Shown: positions 7,200 to 16,168, counted from the first letter of the stretch. The stretch: 42,262 bases of DNA from Planctomycetota bacterium (GCA_002687715.1 NZBC01000277.1:1-42262); one strand, 5' to 3'. The notes: generated by a model not told the origin, from the sequence alone. Translations and numbers: made by a program.

Positions 7200-9788
7200 C
7201 TACCGGAGGGTCGGCGTCGCGGTTCCTCCGCGGAGCTGGGCCTCACCGCCCTTCTTCTCGTAGACGCCGTAGAAAGGTGAACAGGAATCCAGCCACACCG
7301 TGATGCGGCGCAGATCATCTGGTGGCAGGCTCACGTCGTAGTGACCCTTCGAGAGGAGCGCGTACAGCTTGGAAGCTCTCGCTCCGAACGCGCCGGGCGT
7401 GGTCCGGTACCACTTCGGATCGTTGAAGTCCTTGCCGCCGTAGTCGTAGAACCCGAACTTGGGAGTGAGAGCCATGTACGAGGTGGAGTAGGCGGTCCTC
7501 GGGTTCATGTAGCTGCCCGTGCTCGTAGCCGCGATCCCGCCGTCCAGCGGCGGTGCCATCTTCTCCTTGTTGTCGGCGTGGCACTTCACGCAGTGCTGGT
7601 CGAGGACCGGCTGAACCAGGAGGGGGTAGCTGAAGGGATTCGTGCCATGGGCCTCGGGCTTGAGGCGCGAGGGAGCACGCCGCATGGCGAGCAGCGTGCC
7701 TGCCGACGGTGTCGTCGGGACGTCGTGCTTCGACTCATGGCAGCCCACGCACGATGCCGTTTCGCCGGGCTGGAAATGGGTTCCTGAGCGCATCGAGGTA
7801 ATAGCCAGACCGTCCTCGTCCAACACCTGAAAGAACAGCTCTCGCCGTGACGGCACGATGAAATGGGCACTGCCGTCTTCCTCGACCGGGACCGTTCCCA
7901 GTACCGCGCGGCTGAGGTTGATCGAGTCTTTTGCCTGTGGGATCTGGTATCCGGTGGCGTGGGTCACCCTGGCGGAGGCGACGGAGAGAGGAAAGACCTG
8001 GTACACGCGCAGGGCCTTTGCGATGGTCCCCTTCGCCCATGGTGTCCTGGTGTTGTAGACATTGACCACGCTCACCGTGGCCTCCTCGGGTTGATCGCCG
8101 GGTTGACCCTCGGCGAGTCGCGTCGACATCTCCGGAATGACCGGCGGCGTTGGCCGCGCCTTGACCGGAATGGGGCTGTGGCAGGCAATGTCCGGATCAC
8201 GGTAGATCAGCTCCCGGTTGCCGAAGGTATCGACGAGGTAGATCCCGTACCGGCGGGTGCTGGGGGTGCCGCCCTGTGGTTCGTATGAGCAGAGGTAGTA
8301 GTCCTCGCTGAGCGGCCAGGGTTGTCCGTAGTGCAGGGCTGACCGGTTGCTTGCCTGGGTCTCGGGGAATCCCACATCAGGAGTCAGGCGCTTGACCGGA
8401 CTCATCAGATCGTTGTCCTCGATCCGCGGGTCGATCAACACCAACGATCCGAATGACTGGCCGTGGTGGGGAGCGGCCGTGGCTACGAACTTGTGGGACC
8501 CGGGGATCGCGCGTGGATCGGTCTCCATGTCCGGACGTTGCGGGCGGGGGGAGTAGTTCCCATGAACGGCGCGTGGGTCGCGACCGTCAGGAGTCGTGAT
8601 CCAGGGGAAGTGTGCGGTGACACCGTGCCGGTCCACATAGTCCCAACGTGTCCAGATGATCATCCCGTCGTGAGTGACGCTGGGATGCCATTCGTTGGTC
8701 TCATGGTACGAGAGGCAACTGATGCCAGATCCGTCAGCAGCCATGTCGTGCAACGTATAGGTGGGACACACGCGTCCGCAACGCAGATAGCCACCGCGTC
8801 GTTCGCTGATGAACGCAATGCGCCCGCTGGGCATGAAGCAGGGATCGAAGTCGTTCCACGTTCCATCGGTCAGCATTCGCAGGTTCGTTCCGTCGATGCC
8901 AACGGTGAAGACGTGGTAGGAGCGTTGGGGGGCCCAGTGCCCGCGCTGCGGGTCGGTATGGTGGTCGTGGTTCCGGTCGCCGCGGCATTCCACGTACGCG
9001 AAGGCCACGGTCTTGCCGTCAAAGGAGAGATCCGGTGAGAGGAAGGACCCGCCTTCCGTCTCGTCTCCACCCACGTGGCCCATTCCGTCATAGCGGACGT
9101 TCCACGTCCGTTTGGGGCCTCCCGAGAGCTCTTGGCCCTGCAGTCGCCCGTTCTTCACCTTGGAGTCGCGAAGGAGGTCCCGGATTCCCGGGTTCTTGCC
9201 GAAGACGTCGACGAGAACATGGAGTCCGCCGCCGGGTTGTTGTGCGGAACCGTAGTACTGGTCGCACATGTGGTTGTATTTGGTCGGGTGACGTTTCAGG
9301 ACGAGGATCTCGTCGAAGTCGAGCAGGGGGTTGCAGAACGCGATCCGTCGGCGCAGATGGCAGGCCTGGTCGAACAGCAGTCGCCGCTGCGCGAGGCGCT
9401 TGACGTCGGTCTTCTCGGCAGCGCTCTCTAGTTGGGATAGTTCGCCGGCCAGTGGTGTCAGGTCCGGTGCCCGGGGTGCGCGCATGCGAGCGAGATCGGT
9501 CAGGAGCGCTGCGGTGCGCCGGAGGATGACATCCAGCGGGTCGCGGTCGCTGTCCAGGATCAGTGACTCCTCGCGGAGCGTTTGGGCCTCGAGCTTCTTG
9601 ATCTGACCGCGCTGCTTCAGGTGGCGGGTGAGAGACTGGAAGCGTCGTGTCTCCTCGCCGGCCGGGTACGCCGCACCCGACGGGGCGGGCCCGACCCAGC
9701 TGCTCGCTTCGCCCTGCGCCGCGACCGCTCCGGACAGCGAGAGCAGGACGATCGACAGACTCAGCGTGGTCTTGGGTGTGTGCTTCAT
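7200..9788 (-). CDS. HzsA-related exported diheme cytochrome c (862 aa)
   Basis: A signal peptide (TLSLSIVLLSLSGAVAAQG) is followed by a charged helical region at residues about 45-155 and then LLDFDEILVLKRHPTKYNH, the entry to a TolB/PD40-like propeller (FDPCFMPSGRIAFISERRGG, ETNEWHPSV, WTRWDYVDR). An HzsA-like middle domain (GTVPVEEDGSAHFIVPSRRE) leads to the heme motif CVGCH at 680-684. A second motif, CVKCH, lies at 733-737 in a C-terminal cytochrome domain. The start ATG has AGAGGG upstream. The protein is a close paralogue of the plus-strand gene at 21493-23928, with the same N-terminal helical extension and domain order. It is probably periplasmic and redox-active; the reaction is unknown. 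It is the downstream member of a tandem with the 9976-12351 gene. Confidence 0.88.
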   Translation of the reverse strand: MKHTPKTTLSLSIVLLSLSGAVAAQGEASSWVGPAPSGAAYPAGEETRRFQSLTRHLKQRGQIKKLEAQTLREESLILDSDRDPLDVILRRTAALLTDLARMRAPRAPDLTPLAGELSQLESAAEKTDVKRLAQRRLLFDQACHLRRRIAFCNPLLDFDEILVLKRHPTKYNHMCDQYYGSAQQPGGGLHVLVDVFGKNPGIRDLLRDSKVKNGRLQGQELSGGPKRTWNVRYDGMGHVGGDETEGGSFLSPDLSFDGKTVAFAYVECRGDRNHDHHTDPQRGHWAPQRSYHVFTVGIDGTNLRMLTDGTWNDFDPCFMPSGRIAFISERRGGYLRCGRVCPTYTLHDMAADGSGISCLSYHETNEWHPSVTHDGMIIWTRWDYVDRHGVTAHFPWITTPDGRDPRAVHGNYSPRPQRPDMETDPRAIPGSHKFVATAAPHHGQSFGSLVLIDPRIEDNDLMSPVKRLTPDVGFPETQASNRSALHYGQPWPLSEDYYLCSYEPQGGTPSTRRYGIYLVDTFGNRELIYRDPDIACHSPIPVKARPTPPVIPEMSTRLAEGQPGDQPEEATVSVVNVYNTRTPWAKGTIAKALRVYQVFPLSVASARVTHATGYQIPQAKDSINLSRAVLGTVPVEEDGSAHFIVPSRRELFFQVLDEDGLAITSMRSGTHFQPGETASCVGCHESKHDVPTTPSAGTLLAMRRAPSRLKPEAHGTNPFSYPLLVQPVLDQHCVKCHADNKEKMAPPLDGGIAATSTGSYMNPRTAYSTSYMALTPKFGFYDYGGKDFNDPKWYRTTPGAFGARASKLYALLSKGHYDVSLPPDDLRRITVWLDSCSPFYGVYEKKGGEAQLRGGTATPTLR

Positions 9789-9902
9789 GGTGCCCTCTGC
9801 TCTGCGAGGTGTGCCCTGCCGGCCGCCGAGGCATTGACAGGTCCAGGCAGCAGTGGCCAGAGGTACATGTCCGGTCTATTCGCTGCCCACCTTGACCCAG
9901 AC

Positions 9903-9946
9903 CCCCGGCGCTGGCGCATGGACCCGGCGGATCCGCCGAGCCGGGG
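9903..9946. terminator. Nested inverted repeat downstream of an HzsA-related gene
   Basis: An outer stem CCCCGGC (9903-9909) / GCCGGGG (9940-9946) encloses a perfect 14-bp palindrome CGGCGGATCCGCCG (9925-9938). It starts about 30 bases beyond the stop of the minus-strand gene ending at 9976 and lies upstream of the next minus-strand gene. No T-run follows, so it could be a factor-dependent terminator or an mRNA-stabilising structure. Confidence 0.4.
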
Positions 9947-9975
9947 CGGACGAAACTCGCTGGACGTTACTCCGG

Positions 9976-12351
9976 TCACCGATGCCACTCTGGTGCAAGG
10001 AAGCTGGTGGCCTCTTCGAAAGTCGGCCTGCGTCGAAAGTCAGTCGGCTCGTACGCGGGCTGCTTGGGATCCGGCTTGACCCACCGCGCGTGGTGTCGGC
10101 CGTAGTAGGTGCCGTAGAACTGGTAGTTCGTGTCCACCCATCGACTCAGGATCATCAGCTCCATTCCCGTCAGCATCTGCGAATGGTCGTGCTCGGCGTT
10201 CTTCGGGTGAGCTGCGCGGGTGAGCATGTCGATCATCGTGCTCTTGGCGCAACCCAGGCTCCTCGGCGGGAGGAACCCACCGTTGTAGTTGCCTTGGTCG
10301 CCCCGGCGGAACGATGTGAACTCGGAGATGAGCGGTCCGGCCAGCTCCTTTCGGGCGAGCTGCTCATAGGACGTGTTGTAGTGGGTGGTGACTTCGTCGG
10401 TCAGTCTCAGTCCTCCGGCAGGTTCGGTCTTGCCGTGGCACGAGACGCACCTGGCGTTGAAGATCGGCTGAATGTCCGTGGGATAGTGAATGACCTGCCC
10501 TGCGCGGCCGTCCCCGCCGTTCTCGGCAAGGTCGCACGGTTGCGGCTGCAGGGTGCTCGGCGCCCGGGTCAAGGCGAGCGGAGCCACTGCGCCCGATGGG
10601 GAGGGCGCGCGGTTGGACCGCCCATGACAGCCGGTGCAGGAGCGGGTCTCTCCCGGTCGGTAGTTCGCGTAGGTCCGCTCGCGCTGGATCTCACGGAAGT
10701 CCTCGTCCAGGACCTGGAAGAAGATGCTGCGGTCTGCCGGCACCAGGAAGTGGGCCGAGCCGTCCTTTTCCACCGGCACGACACCCCACTGTGCCCGTGG
10801 CCAGAGAGCGGCTTTCCAGGCGGCGCTACTCAGGGAAGCGCCCCACCGTCTGCCGGTGTCCCAGTAGCGTGGCAGCGTCTCGTTGACCCGCAGCCACCTG
10901 ACTTCGCCCGGCCGAACTCCATCCATGCCTTCGTAAACGTTGATGAGGACGCAGACCGCCTGATTGCTGGCGGCGTACTCCTGCCGCCGGGACGACCGGA
11001 TCAGCGGCGGGACACGTCGGGCAACCACTGGCAGGGGATGCCAACAGGAGAGCTTCTCATCCTTGTGGATGAGGCGGTGCCCACCCTCGACATCGACGAG
11101 ATACAGCGCGTAGGCGTCGGCGACGTTCTTGTAGTGATCTCGGGCGTCGACCTTGTACGAGACCAGGAACTCCTTGTCGTTGATCGGATAGGGGTGGGTG
11201 TACAGGTGCCCTTGGCGACCCTCTCGGTCGTGGACGTACTTGCCCTCCGTGGTTCGGAAATGCCCCCCGGGTTCGGTCCGCCGTTCGATGAACACGGCGG
11301 GGGTGATGTTGGTGACCGCCGACCGCTCATCCCACTGGACATAGTCCGCCTCGTCCGGGTCCGGGCCCCGTACGCGTGCGTACTTGCTGCTGTCGATCAG
11401 CATGATCGCTCCCAGGCAGCCGCCCTGCGGAAAGTGGCAGGTTCCCACGCAGACCAGGCGGTGGACGCTGCCGGGCATGGGTTGTGGGTACATGTAGACC
11501 GTCGTCGTGTCGTCGGCCACCCCGTAGATCTCTTCGGGTTGCGTCCCATCGGGATTCATGGACCTGATGGTCTTGGCAACGCGAGCACCCTTGTCGACGT
11601 ACTCCCAGCGGTGGTACATGACGCGGCCGTCGTCGAGGACCACCGGGCAGAACTCGCTGACCGGGCTTCGGGTCAGCTGTTCGATATTGGTTCCGTCAGG
11701 GTCCATTCGGTGGAGGCCGGGGGCCACCAGAGCGGCTGATCCACCACAGAGAATGGTGTGCTCGCAGCGGGTCGAGGAGAACATGATCTTGCCGTCTGGC
11801 AGGTAGCACGGGTGGATGTCGTCGGTGTGCCAGGGTTTGCCCCAGCGTGCAACCTTGCTCGCTTCGTCCGCCGGCGGGAACGAAACCTGTCGCAGACCCC
11901 CGCCGTTGATGCCCACCTCCCAGATGCGAAAACCGGAGCTGGGATCCTGGCGGAAGTCGAAGATCACTTTCTTGGCATCGAAGGACAGAGAGATCTTCCC
12001 GATGAAGCCCTTGCCGCCAGGCATCTCGGCGGCCGTAACGACAGCACGCTCTGATCGGGTGCGCAGGTTGTAGACGTAGATGCCGTTGCCGGGGAGGAAT
12101 CGGTCACCGGAGGTGCCGTTGTTGATGTCCGTGTAGTAGTGATCGGAGGAGTAGGGCTTGCGCTTGACGAAGACGATCTCTTCGAAGTCCAACTCGGTCG
12201 CACTGGTGGCGGTCGCTGTCGGCGGGTTGCTGCCGAGGATCGCGCATGTCACCGAGCCAAGCAGGATCAGTACGGAGGCCACGGCCGAAGTCCTCTTGGA
12301 GCTGAGGTTCAGACGCGTCTTGCGGTGGGGGTTGCGCATCGCCGTTCTCAC
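9976..12351 (-). CDS. HzsA-related exported diheme cytochrome c (791 aa)
   Basis: The GTG at 12351 directly follows an in-frame TAA and has GGAG seven bases upstream, so it is preferred over the ATG four codons later. The N-terminus is basic and then hydrophobic (VASVLILLGSVTCAILG), acting as a signal peptide or anchor. The propeller begins at about residue 55 (LDFEEIVFVKRKPYSSDHYY) and includes GKIMFSSTRCEHT and YHRWEYVDK blades. The middle domain has VVPVEKDGSAHFLVPADRS. Heme motifs are CTGCH at 572-576 and CVSCH at 635-639. It lacks the N-terminal helical extension of its neighbour at 7200-9788. It is transcribed away from the nod-like gene, and a 32-bp palindrome sits 83 bases upstream of its start. 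Probably periplasmic; catalytic role unknown. Confidence 0.87.
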   Translation of the reverse strand: MRTAMRNPHRKTRLNLSSKRTSAVASVLILLGSVTCAILGSNPPTATATSATELDFEEIVFVKRKPYSSDHYYTDINNGTSGDRFLPGNGIYVYNLRTRSERAVVTAAEMPGGKGFIGKISLSFDAKKVIFDFRQDPSSGFRIWEVGINGGGLRQVSFPPADEASKVARWGKPWHTDDIHPCYLPDGKIMFSSTRCEHTILCGGSAALVAPGLHRMDPDGTNIEQLTRSPVSEFCPVVLDDGRVMYHRWEYVDKGARVAKTIRSMNPDGTQPEEIYGVADDTTTVYMYPQPMPGSVHRLVCVGTCHFPQGGCLGAIMLIDSSKYARVRGPDPDEADYVQWDERSAVTNITPAVFIERRTEPGGHFRTTEGKYVHDREGRQGHLYTHPYPINDKEFLVSYKVDARDHYKNVADAYALYLVDVEGGHRLIHKDEKLSCWHPLPVVARRVPPLIRSSRRQEYAASNQAVCVLINVYEGMDGVRPGEVRWLRVNETLPRYWDTGRRWGASLSSAAWKAALWPRAQWGVVPVEKDGSAHFLVPADRSIFFQVLDEDFREIQRERTYANYRPGETRSCTGCHGRSNRAPSPSGAVAPLALTRAPSTLQPQPCDLAENGGDGRAGQVIHYPTDIQPIFNARCVSCHGKTEPAGGLRLTDEVTTHYNTSYEQLARKELAGPLISEFTSFRRGDQGNYNGGFLPPRSLGCAKSTMIDMLTRAAHPKNAEHDHSQMLTGMELMILSRWVDTNYQFYGTYYGRHHARWVKPDPKQPAYEPTDFRRRPTFEEATSFLAPEWHR

Positions 12352-12433
12352 TTAGAGACTCCGGTCTGACCTTCCCCCGTCTCCGTGGACACCGGGGTTT
12401 GGACGCCATGATGGCGGCGCGACCTCCTTCGCC

Positions 12434-12465
12434 CGCGTTTCCCGGTCGTACGATCGGGAAACGCG
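12434..12465. promoter_or_regulatory. 32-bp near-perfect palindrome, candidate operator
   Basis: The left arm CGCGTTTCCCGGTCGT is matched by the right arm ACGATCGGGAAACGCG. Fifteen of sixteen base pairs match, the exception being a G-T pair. The centre is TA at 12449/12450. It lies 83 bases upstream of the HzsA-related GTG and 509 bases upstream of the nod-like ATG. The size and symmetry fit a dimeric regulator's binding site; no known consensus is recognised. A structured RNA element is the alternative. Confidence 0.6.
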
Positions 12466-12477
12466 AACCGCGAACCG
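12464..12477. repeat. Tandem direct repeat, 2 x CGAACCG
   Basis: Two adjacent copies of CGAACCG directly abut the right arm of the 32-bp palindrome. They may be part of the same protein-binding region or may be chance in GC-rich DNA. Confidence 0.4.
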
Positions 12478-12974
12478 GAAGGGCCACGCCGTGGCCATCG
12501 AAAGCTACATTCGCGAGGAAGACAATGCTCGACCGTCGACTACTCGAGCCGCGCGCTGATCTTCGGCCTCGGCATTGCCAAACCCATCAATAAGGTCGCC
12601 GTTCGAGCAAGTGATCACGTCTTCCGCTCGGTGTTGCGGCCGACTACCTGAACCGCATGGTCGCCTAGGTGTCGAAGAAGCTGCGGTCCCGATAGCGGCA
12701 CCCGTCTCGACCGCACGTTCGGTCGCACGACCGCCAAGACCAGCCGCCGTGCCGCCCTTGACTCGGCGAAACGCGGCCCCCTACGATCGGAACAGTCACA
12801 GAGTTGAGTGACTCGTTTGAATCGTCTGGCTTGCTGATGGGCCACACCCCCGGACCTCGGGGGTCGGTCGCCGTCCGGTTCCCCATGGCGCCCGCACTCG
12901 GTGCCCAGGGCTGACACGGCACGACGTCATTCGCGAGCGAGACCGCGCCAAGCTCGGAACTTCAGGGAGGCAGC

Positions 12975-15383
12975 ATGGACGTCCTCAAGGCGATCGACAA
13001 GCGGAAGCACTGGTGGAAGGTGTTCGTGATCATCTTCGCCGTCAGCATCTCGGTGGTCGGCTACATCGGCTACAAGACCTACGAGGGCGCACCTCCGCTC
13101 GCTGACTTCCGTGATGAGCAGGGCCACCTCGTCTTCGCCGGGAAGGCGATCACCGATGGCCAGCAGGTCTTCTTGCGCCGGGGGCTGATGGAGTACGGCA
13201 GCTACCTCGGCGACGGTGCGATGCGAGGGCCGGACTTCACCGCGCAGGCGCTGAACCTCACCGCCCAGTGGATGAACGAGTACTACCTCGCGCGGGAGGC
13301 GGGGCTCGAAGATCTGGGCGAGCGCGAGCGAGGCATCCGCGAGCACACGATCAAGGCGCGGGTCCAGCTGGAGCTCAAGGAGAACCGCTACGACGCAGCG
13401 ACGAACACCGTCACCATCAGCGCGGCGCAGCGTTTCGCCTTCGATCGCCTGAAGGTGTACTACACCGAGATGTTCGGCCAGGGTGGCGACCTCGTCGGCG
13501 ACGAAGCCTTCAAGCCGGCGGACTACGTCACCGATCCCGATCAGCTCCACCAGCTGACGAGCTTCTTCTACTGGGGTGGGTGGTTCTGTGCGGCGAAGCG
13601 TCCCGGCCAGACCTACAGCTTCACCCACAACTGGCCCTACGACCCGCTCGCGGGGAACATCCCCCACGGGGGCCTCGTGATGTGGAGCGTGATCGGTGTG
13701 CTGGTCGTGATCCTGACGATCGGCGTGCTGTTCTACTTCTACGGAAAGATGGATCGAGTGGCGACGCTCGACAACGAGAAGAGCCCTCTCCCGCCCTTTG
13801 CGACGGCGGACTTCGTCGACAAGTTCCGGCCGACACCGACCCAGCGGGCGACGTACAAGTTCTTCGCCGTCGCCGCGTTGCTCTTCCTGGTTCAGGTGAT
13901 CGCCGGCTTGCTGGCGATCAGTGACTTCGTCGGGTTCTTCGAGAGCATCGGCATCGACCTCGCGGCGCTCATCCCGGTGACCATCTCGCGAACGTGGCAC
14001 TCCCAGATCTCGATACTCTGGATCGCGGTCTGCTGGTTTGCGGCGACGATCTGGGTCCTGCCCCTGATCTGCCGTCCTGAGCCGAAGCGGCAGCTCGCGT
14101 CGATCAACACGCTGTTCTGGATGCTCGTCGTCGTCGCCGCCGGTGTCGCCGTCGGGGTCCCCCTCGGCATCAGCGGAGTGCTCAGCAACTCCGCCACGCG
14201 ATGGTTCGGCCTTCAGGGGTGGGAGTTCATGACGATGGGGCGGTTCTTCCACCACATCCTGTTCTGGGCCTTCGTCCTCTGGCTGGTGATCATCCTTCGC
14301 GGGCTCTGGCCGGCGCTCCGTCAGCGGCAATCGTGGTCGCTACCGAACTGGATGGCGTACTCGATCGCCGGGATCATCTTCATGTTCACGGCGTCGTTCG
14401 TCGCCAATCCCGACACCAACTTCGTCATCGCTGACTTCTGGCGCTGGTGCACCGTCCACATGTGGGTCGAGGCGTTCTTCGAGCTGTTCACGACCATCAT
14501 CGTCGCGTACTTCCTCTACCTCATGGGGTTCGTCAGCCACCGCGTGGCGGCTCGCGTCGTCTACCTCGCGGCGCTCCTCTTCCTGGGCAGCGGGCTCATC
14601 GGCATCAGCCACAACTTCTACTGGAACGCCAAGTCGATCGAGACCATCGCGCTGGGTGGCGTCTTGTCGAGTCTCCAGGTGGCGCCGCTGATGCTCCTGA
14701 CCATCGAGGCCTGGCGGTTCCGCAATATGCCCGAGAGCACCCTCTACAAGCTGCGCGAGCAGGGGGGAGCGCGCGCGACGTTCGGTCTGACCGCCGCGTT
14801 CATGTTCCTCATCGGCGTCAACTTCTGGAACTTCTTCGGCGCCGGTGTGCTCGGGTTCATGATCAACCTGCCGATCGTGAGCTACTACGAGCACGGCACC
14901 TACCTGACGGTCAACCACGGCCACGCTGCGCTCATGGGGGTGTACGGGAACCTCGCGATCTGCGCGATGCTCTTCTGCGGGCGCTGGAACGTCGGACCCG
15001 ACCGATGGAACCCGCGCTTGCTGCACTGCACGTTCTGGTCGCTGAACATCGGCCTCCTGTTGATGGTCGCGATGGACCTCTTCCCGGTCGGCGTGCACCA
15101 GCTCTCGACCGTGATGGACGGGGGATACGCCTCCGCCCGTTCGCAGGAGTACATCCATGGCTCGACGTTCCAGGCCTACACCTGGATGCGCGGCATCGGC
15201 GTCGCTGTCTTCGTGATCGGCGGCGTACTCCCGCTGACGTGGTTCATGGTCACCCGCTGGTTCCACCTGAAGCCGGCGCAGACTGCCGAGGAGCAGTTCG
15301 TCGTACCTCAGTCCGTGCTGGCCGTCGCCGGAAGCAGCGTGTCCGTCGAAGATGATGTCGCACAGCCCGAGTCGGTGGCGTAG
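12975..15383 (+). CDS. nod: Putative nitric oxide dismutase (qNOR-like NorB/Nod family)
   Basis: This 802-aa heme-copper-superfamily protein has the fused qNOR N-terminal region (TM1 at about 15-31, soluble domain to about 225) and a 12-13-TM NorB-like core. AGGGAGG precedes the ATG. Low-spin/high-spin heme histidines are visible as His342 (RTWHSQ), His648 and His650 (NHGHAALMG). FeB-site residues align by exact spacing with P. aeruginosa NorB H207, E211, H258, H259 and E280. Here they are H495 and E499 (HMWVEAFFE), H546, N547 (ISHNFYW) and Q568 (SSLQVAPL). The third histidine is therefore Asn and the buried Glu is Gln. The qNOR quinol-site pattern H-x3-E-x3-F before RTWH is absent (ISDFVGFFES), and the C-terminal Asp is Val (MRGIGV). 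This is the pattern described for the putative NO dismutase of Methylomirabilis (2 NO to N2 + O2). The activity is inferred. It heads an operon with an Fe-S/HTH protein and a kinase. Confidence 0.85.
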   Translation: MDVLKAIDKRKHWWKVFVIIFAVSISVVGYIGYKTYEGAPPLADFRDEQGHLVFAGKAITDGQQVFLRRGLMEYGSYLGDGAMRGPDFTAQALNLTAQWMNEYYLAREAGLEDLGERERGIREHTIKARVQLELKENRYDAATNTVTISAAQRFAFDRLKVYYTEMFGQGGDLVGDEAFKPADYVTDPDQLHQLTSFFYWGGWFCAAKRPGQTYSFTHNWPYDPLAGNIPHGGLVMWSVIGVLVVILTIGVLFYFYGKMDRVATLDNEKSPLPPFATADFVDKFRPTPTQRATYKFFAVAALLFLVQVIAGLLAISDFVGFFESIGIDLAALIPVTISRTWHSQISILWIAVCWFAATIWVLPLICRPEPKRQLASINTLFWMLVVVAAGVAVGVPLGISGVLSNSATRWFGLQGWEFMTMGRFFHHILFWAFVLWLVIILRGLWPALRQRQSWSLPNWMAYSIAGIIFMFTASFVANPDTNFVIADFWRWCTVHMWVEAFFELFTTIIVAYFLYLMGFVSHRVAARVVYLAALLFLGSGLIGISHNFYWNAKSIETIALGGVLSSLQVAPLMLLTIEAWRFRNMPESTLYKLREQGGARATFGLTAAFMFLIGVNFWNFFGAGVLGFMINLPIVSYYEHGTYLTVNHGHAALMGVYGNLAICAMLFCGRWNVGPDRWNPRLLHCTFWSLNIGLLLMVAMDLFPVGVHQLSTVMDGGYASARSQEYIHGSTFQAYTWMRGIGVAVFVIGGVLPLTWFMVTRWFHLKPAQTAEEQFVVPQSVLAVAGSSVSVEDDVAQPESVA

Positions 15384-15409
15384 CCTGGGACTGACCGAGA
15401 CGGAGGACG

Positions 15410-16168
15410 ATGCCCTTTCGAGACCTGTTTCCCTTCTTCAGGGTGGTGCGAGCTCCCGGGCCCATGGCCCGGGAGGTTCGATCGCCGCCAGGTCCTCGCA
15501 AGTGGCTGCCCGTCATCGACACCGATAGCTGCTCCGGGTGCTATCAGTGCCACGAGGTGTGCGACCACGAGTGCATCGAGATGGTGTGGGACTTCGCGAC
15601 CCTGATGCGGCCCGGCGACTGCGGGAGCGAGGGGACCTGCATGGAGGCCTGTCCGGAGGGGGTCATCCGGATGGACTGGGTGCCGGTATCCGGCGATCCC
15701 ACCCACGGCACCTGGGAACCCGGCCCGAGTGTCCGTGCGAAAACCCTCCTGGTGGAGATGCTGGCCTGCGTCCGGCACACGGGCGATACGCCCCTCCACT
15801 TCGGCATCGACGCGGCGAGGATCGTCGCCGCGTCACTCGACACCACCCGCGCCGCGGCTCCGTCGATCGCGCACGACGATCCCGTGCGCGTGTGCAGGAC
15901 CTTCGACCGGCTCGTCACCGAAGGGCTCGAGCTTCCCCGCGAAGATGGTGCGGAGGGGGAGTGTTCAGGCGAGGCATTCGTGTCGTGGCTGGAGCGGACC
16001 CACCGCGTCCTGAGCGCCGTCCATCCCCTTGCCGTGGACATCCTGAGCCTACGCCTGGAAGGGGAGACCCCCCGGGAGATCTCCCGACGCCTGGAGCTCG
16101 GCCTTCGCCTGACGCATCGCATCATGGAGGAGATGCGCCAGGCCTGGGTCGGAAGCGGGGTTGCCTGA
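15410..16168 (+). CDS. Ferredoxin-like [4Fe-4S] domain fused to a sigma region 4-like HTH
   Basis: This 252-aa protein starts 26 bases after nod, with GGAGG just before the ATG. Residues about 36-90 form a ferredoxin-like domain with eight cysteines: Cys41, 44, 47, 51 (CxxCxxCxxxC), Cys55, and Cys71, 77, 81 (CGSEGTCMEACPEG). That is enough for two [4Fe-4S] clusters, although the second motif is irregular. Residues about 195-246 (VLSAVHPLAVDILSLRLEGETPREISRRLEL...) resemble region 4 of ECF sigma factors. No region 2 is present, so it is unlikely to act as an ordinary sigma factor. Residues 95-190 are of unknown fold. The stop overlaps the kinase ATG (TGATG), showing tight coupling. I infer a redox- or NO-responsive regulator of nod; electron transfer to Nod is an alternative for the Fe-S part. 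Confidence 0.8.
   Translation: MPFRDLFPFFRVVRAPGPMAREVRSPPGPRKWLPVIDTDSCSGCYQCHEVCDHECIEMVWDFATLMRPGDCGSEGTCMEACPEGVIRMDWVPVSGDPTHGTWEPGPSVRAKTLLVEMLACVRHTGDTPLHFGIDAARIVAASLDTTRAAAPSIAHDDPVRVCRTFDRLVTEGLELPREDGAEGECSGEAFVSWLERTHRVLSAVHPLAVDILSLRLEGETPREISRRLELGLRLTHRIMEEMRQAWVGSGVA

Larger units (their letters stand above)
12352..12974. other. Long divergent intergenic region upstream of the nod-like operon
   Basis: These 623 bases separate an HzsA-related gene and the nod-like gene, transcribed in opposite directions. No ORF with convincing protein character was found. The stretch holds a 32-bp palindrome and a tandem 7-bp repeat (listed separately). Promoters for both directions are expected; no sigma-54 or FNR-type consensus matched on inspection. 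Confidence 0.6.

Noticed and set aside
11440..11460. CVGTCH (C-x3-CH) in the propeller of the 791-aa HzsA-related protein as an extra heme site
   Set aside because: It aligns with a non-heme His-His position in the paralogues and has the non-canonical spacing, so coincidence is more likely.
12482..12660. Frames reading AIESYIREEDNARP and, shifted, SSRALIFGLGIAKPINK, faintly like the C-terminus of an IS630-type transposase
   Set aside because: The similarity is short, needs a frameshift and lacks a diagnostic motif. A nucleotide search against IS630 elements would decide.
12925..12950. Sigma-54-like promoter (GGCACG ... TTCGC) upstream of the nod-like gene
   Set aside because: The spacing between the GG and GC elements is two bases off and the -12 element does not match.
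12975..15383. Ordinary quinol-dependent nitric oxide reductase (norZ)
   Set aside because: FeB His is Asn, the conserved Glu is Gln and the quinol-site residues are missing, so Nod fits better. It remains the main alternative.
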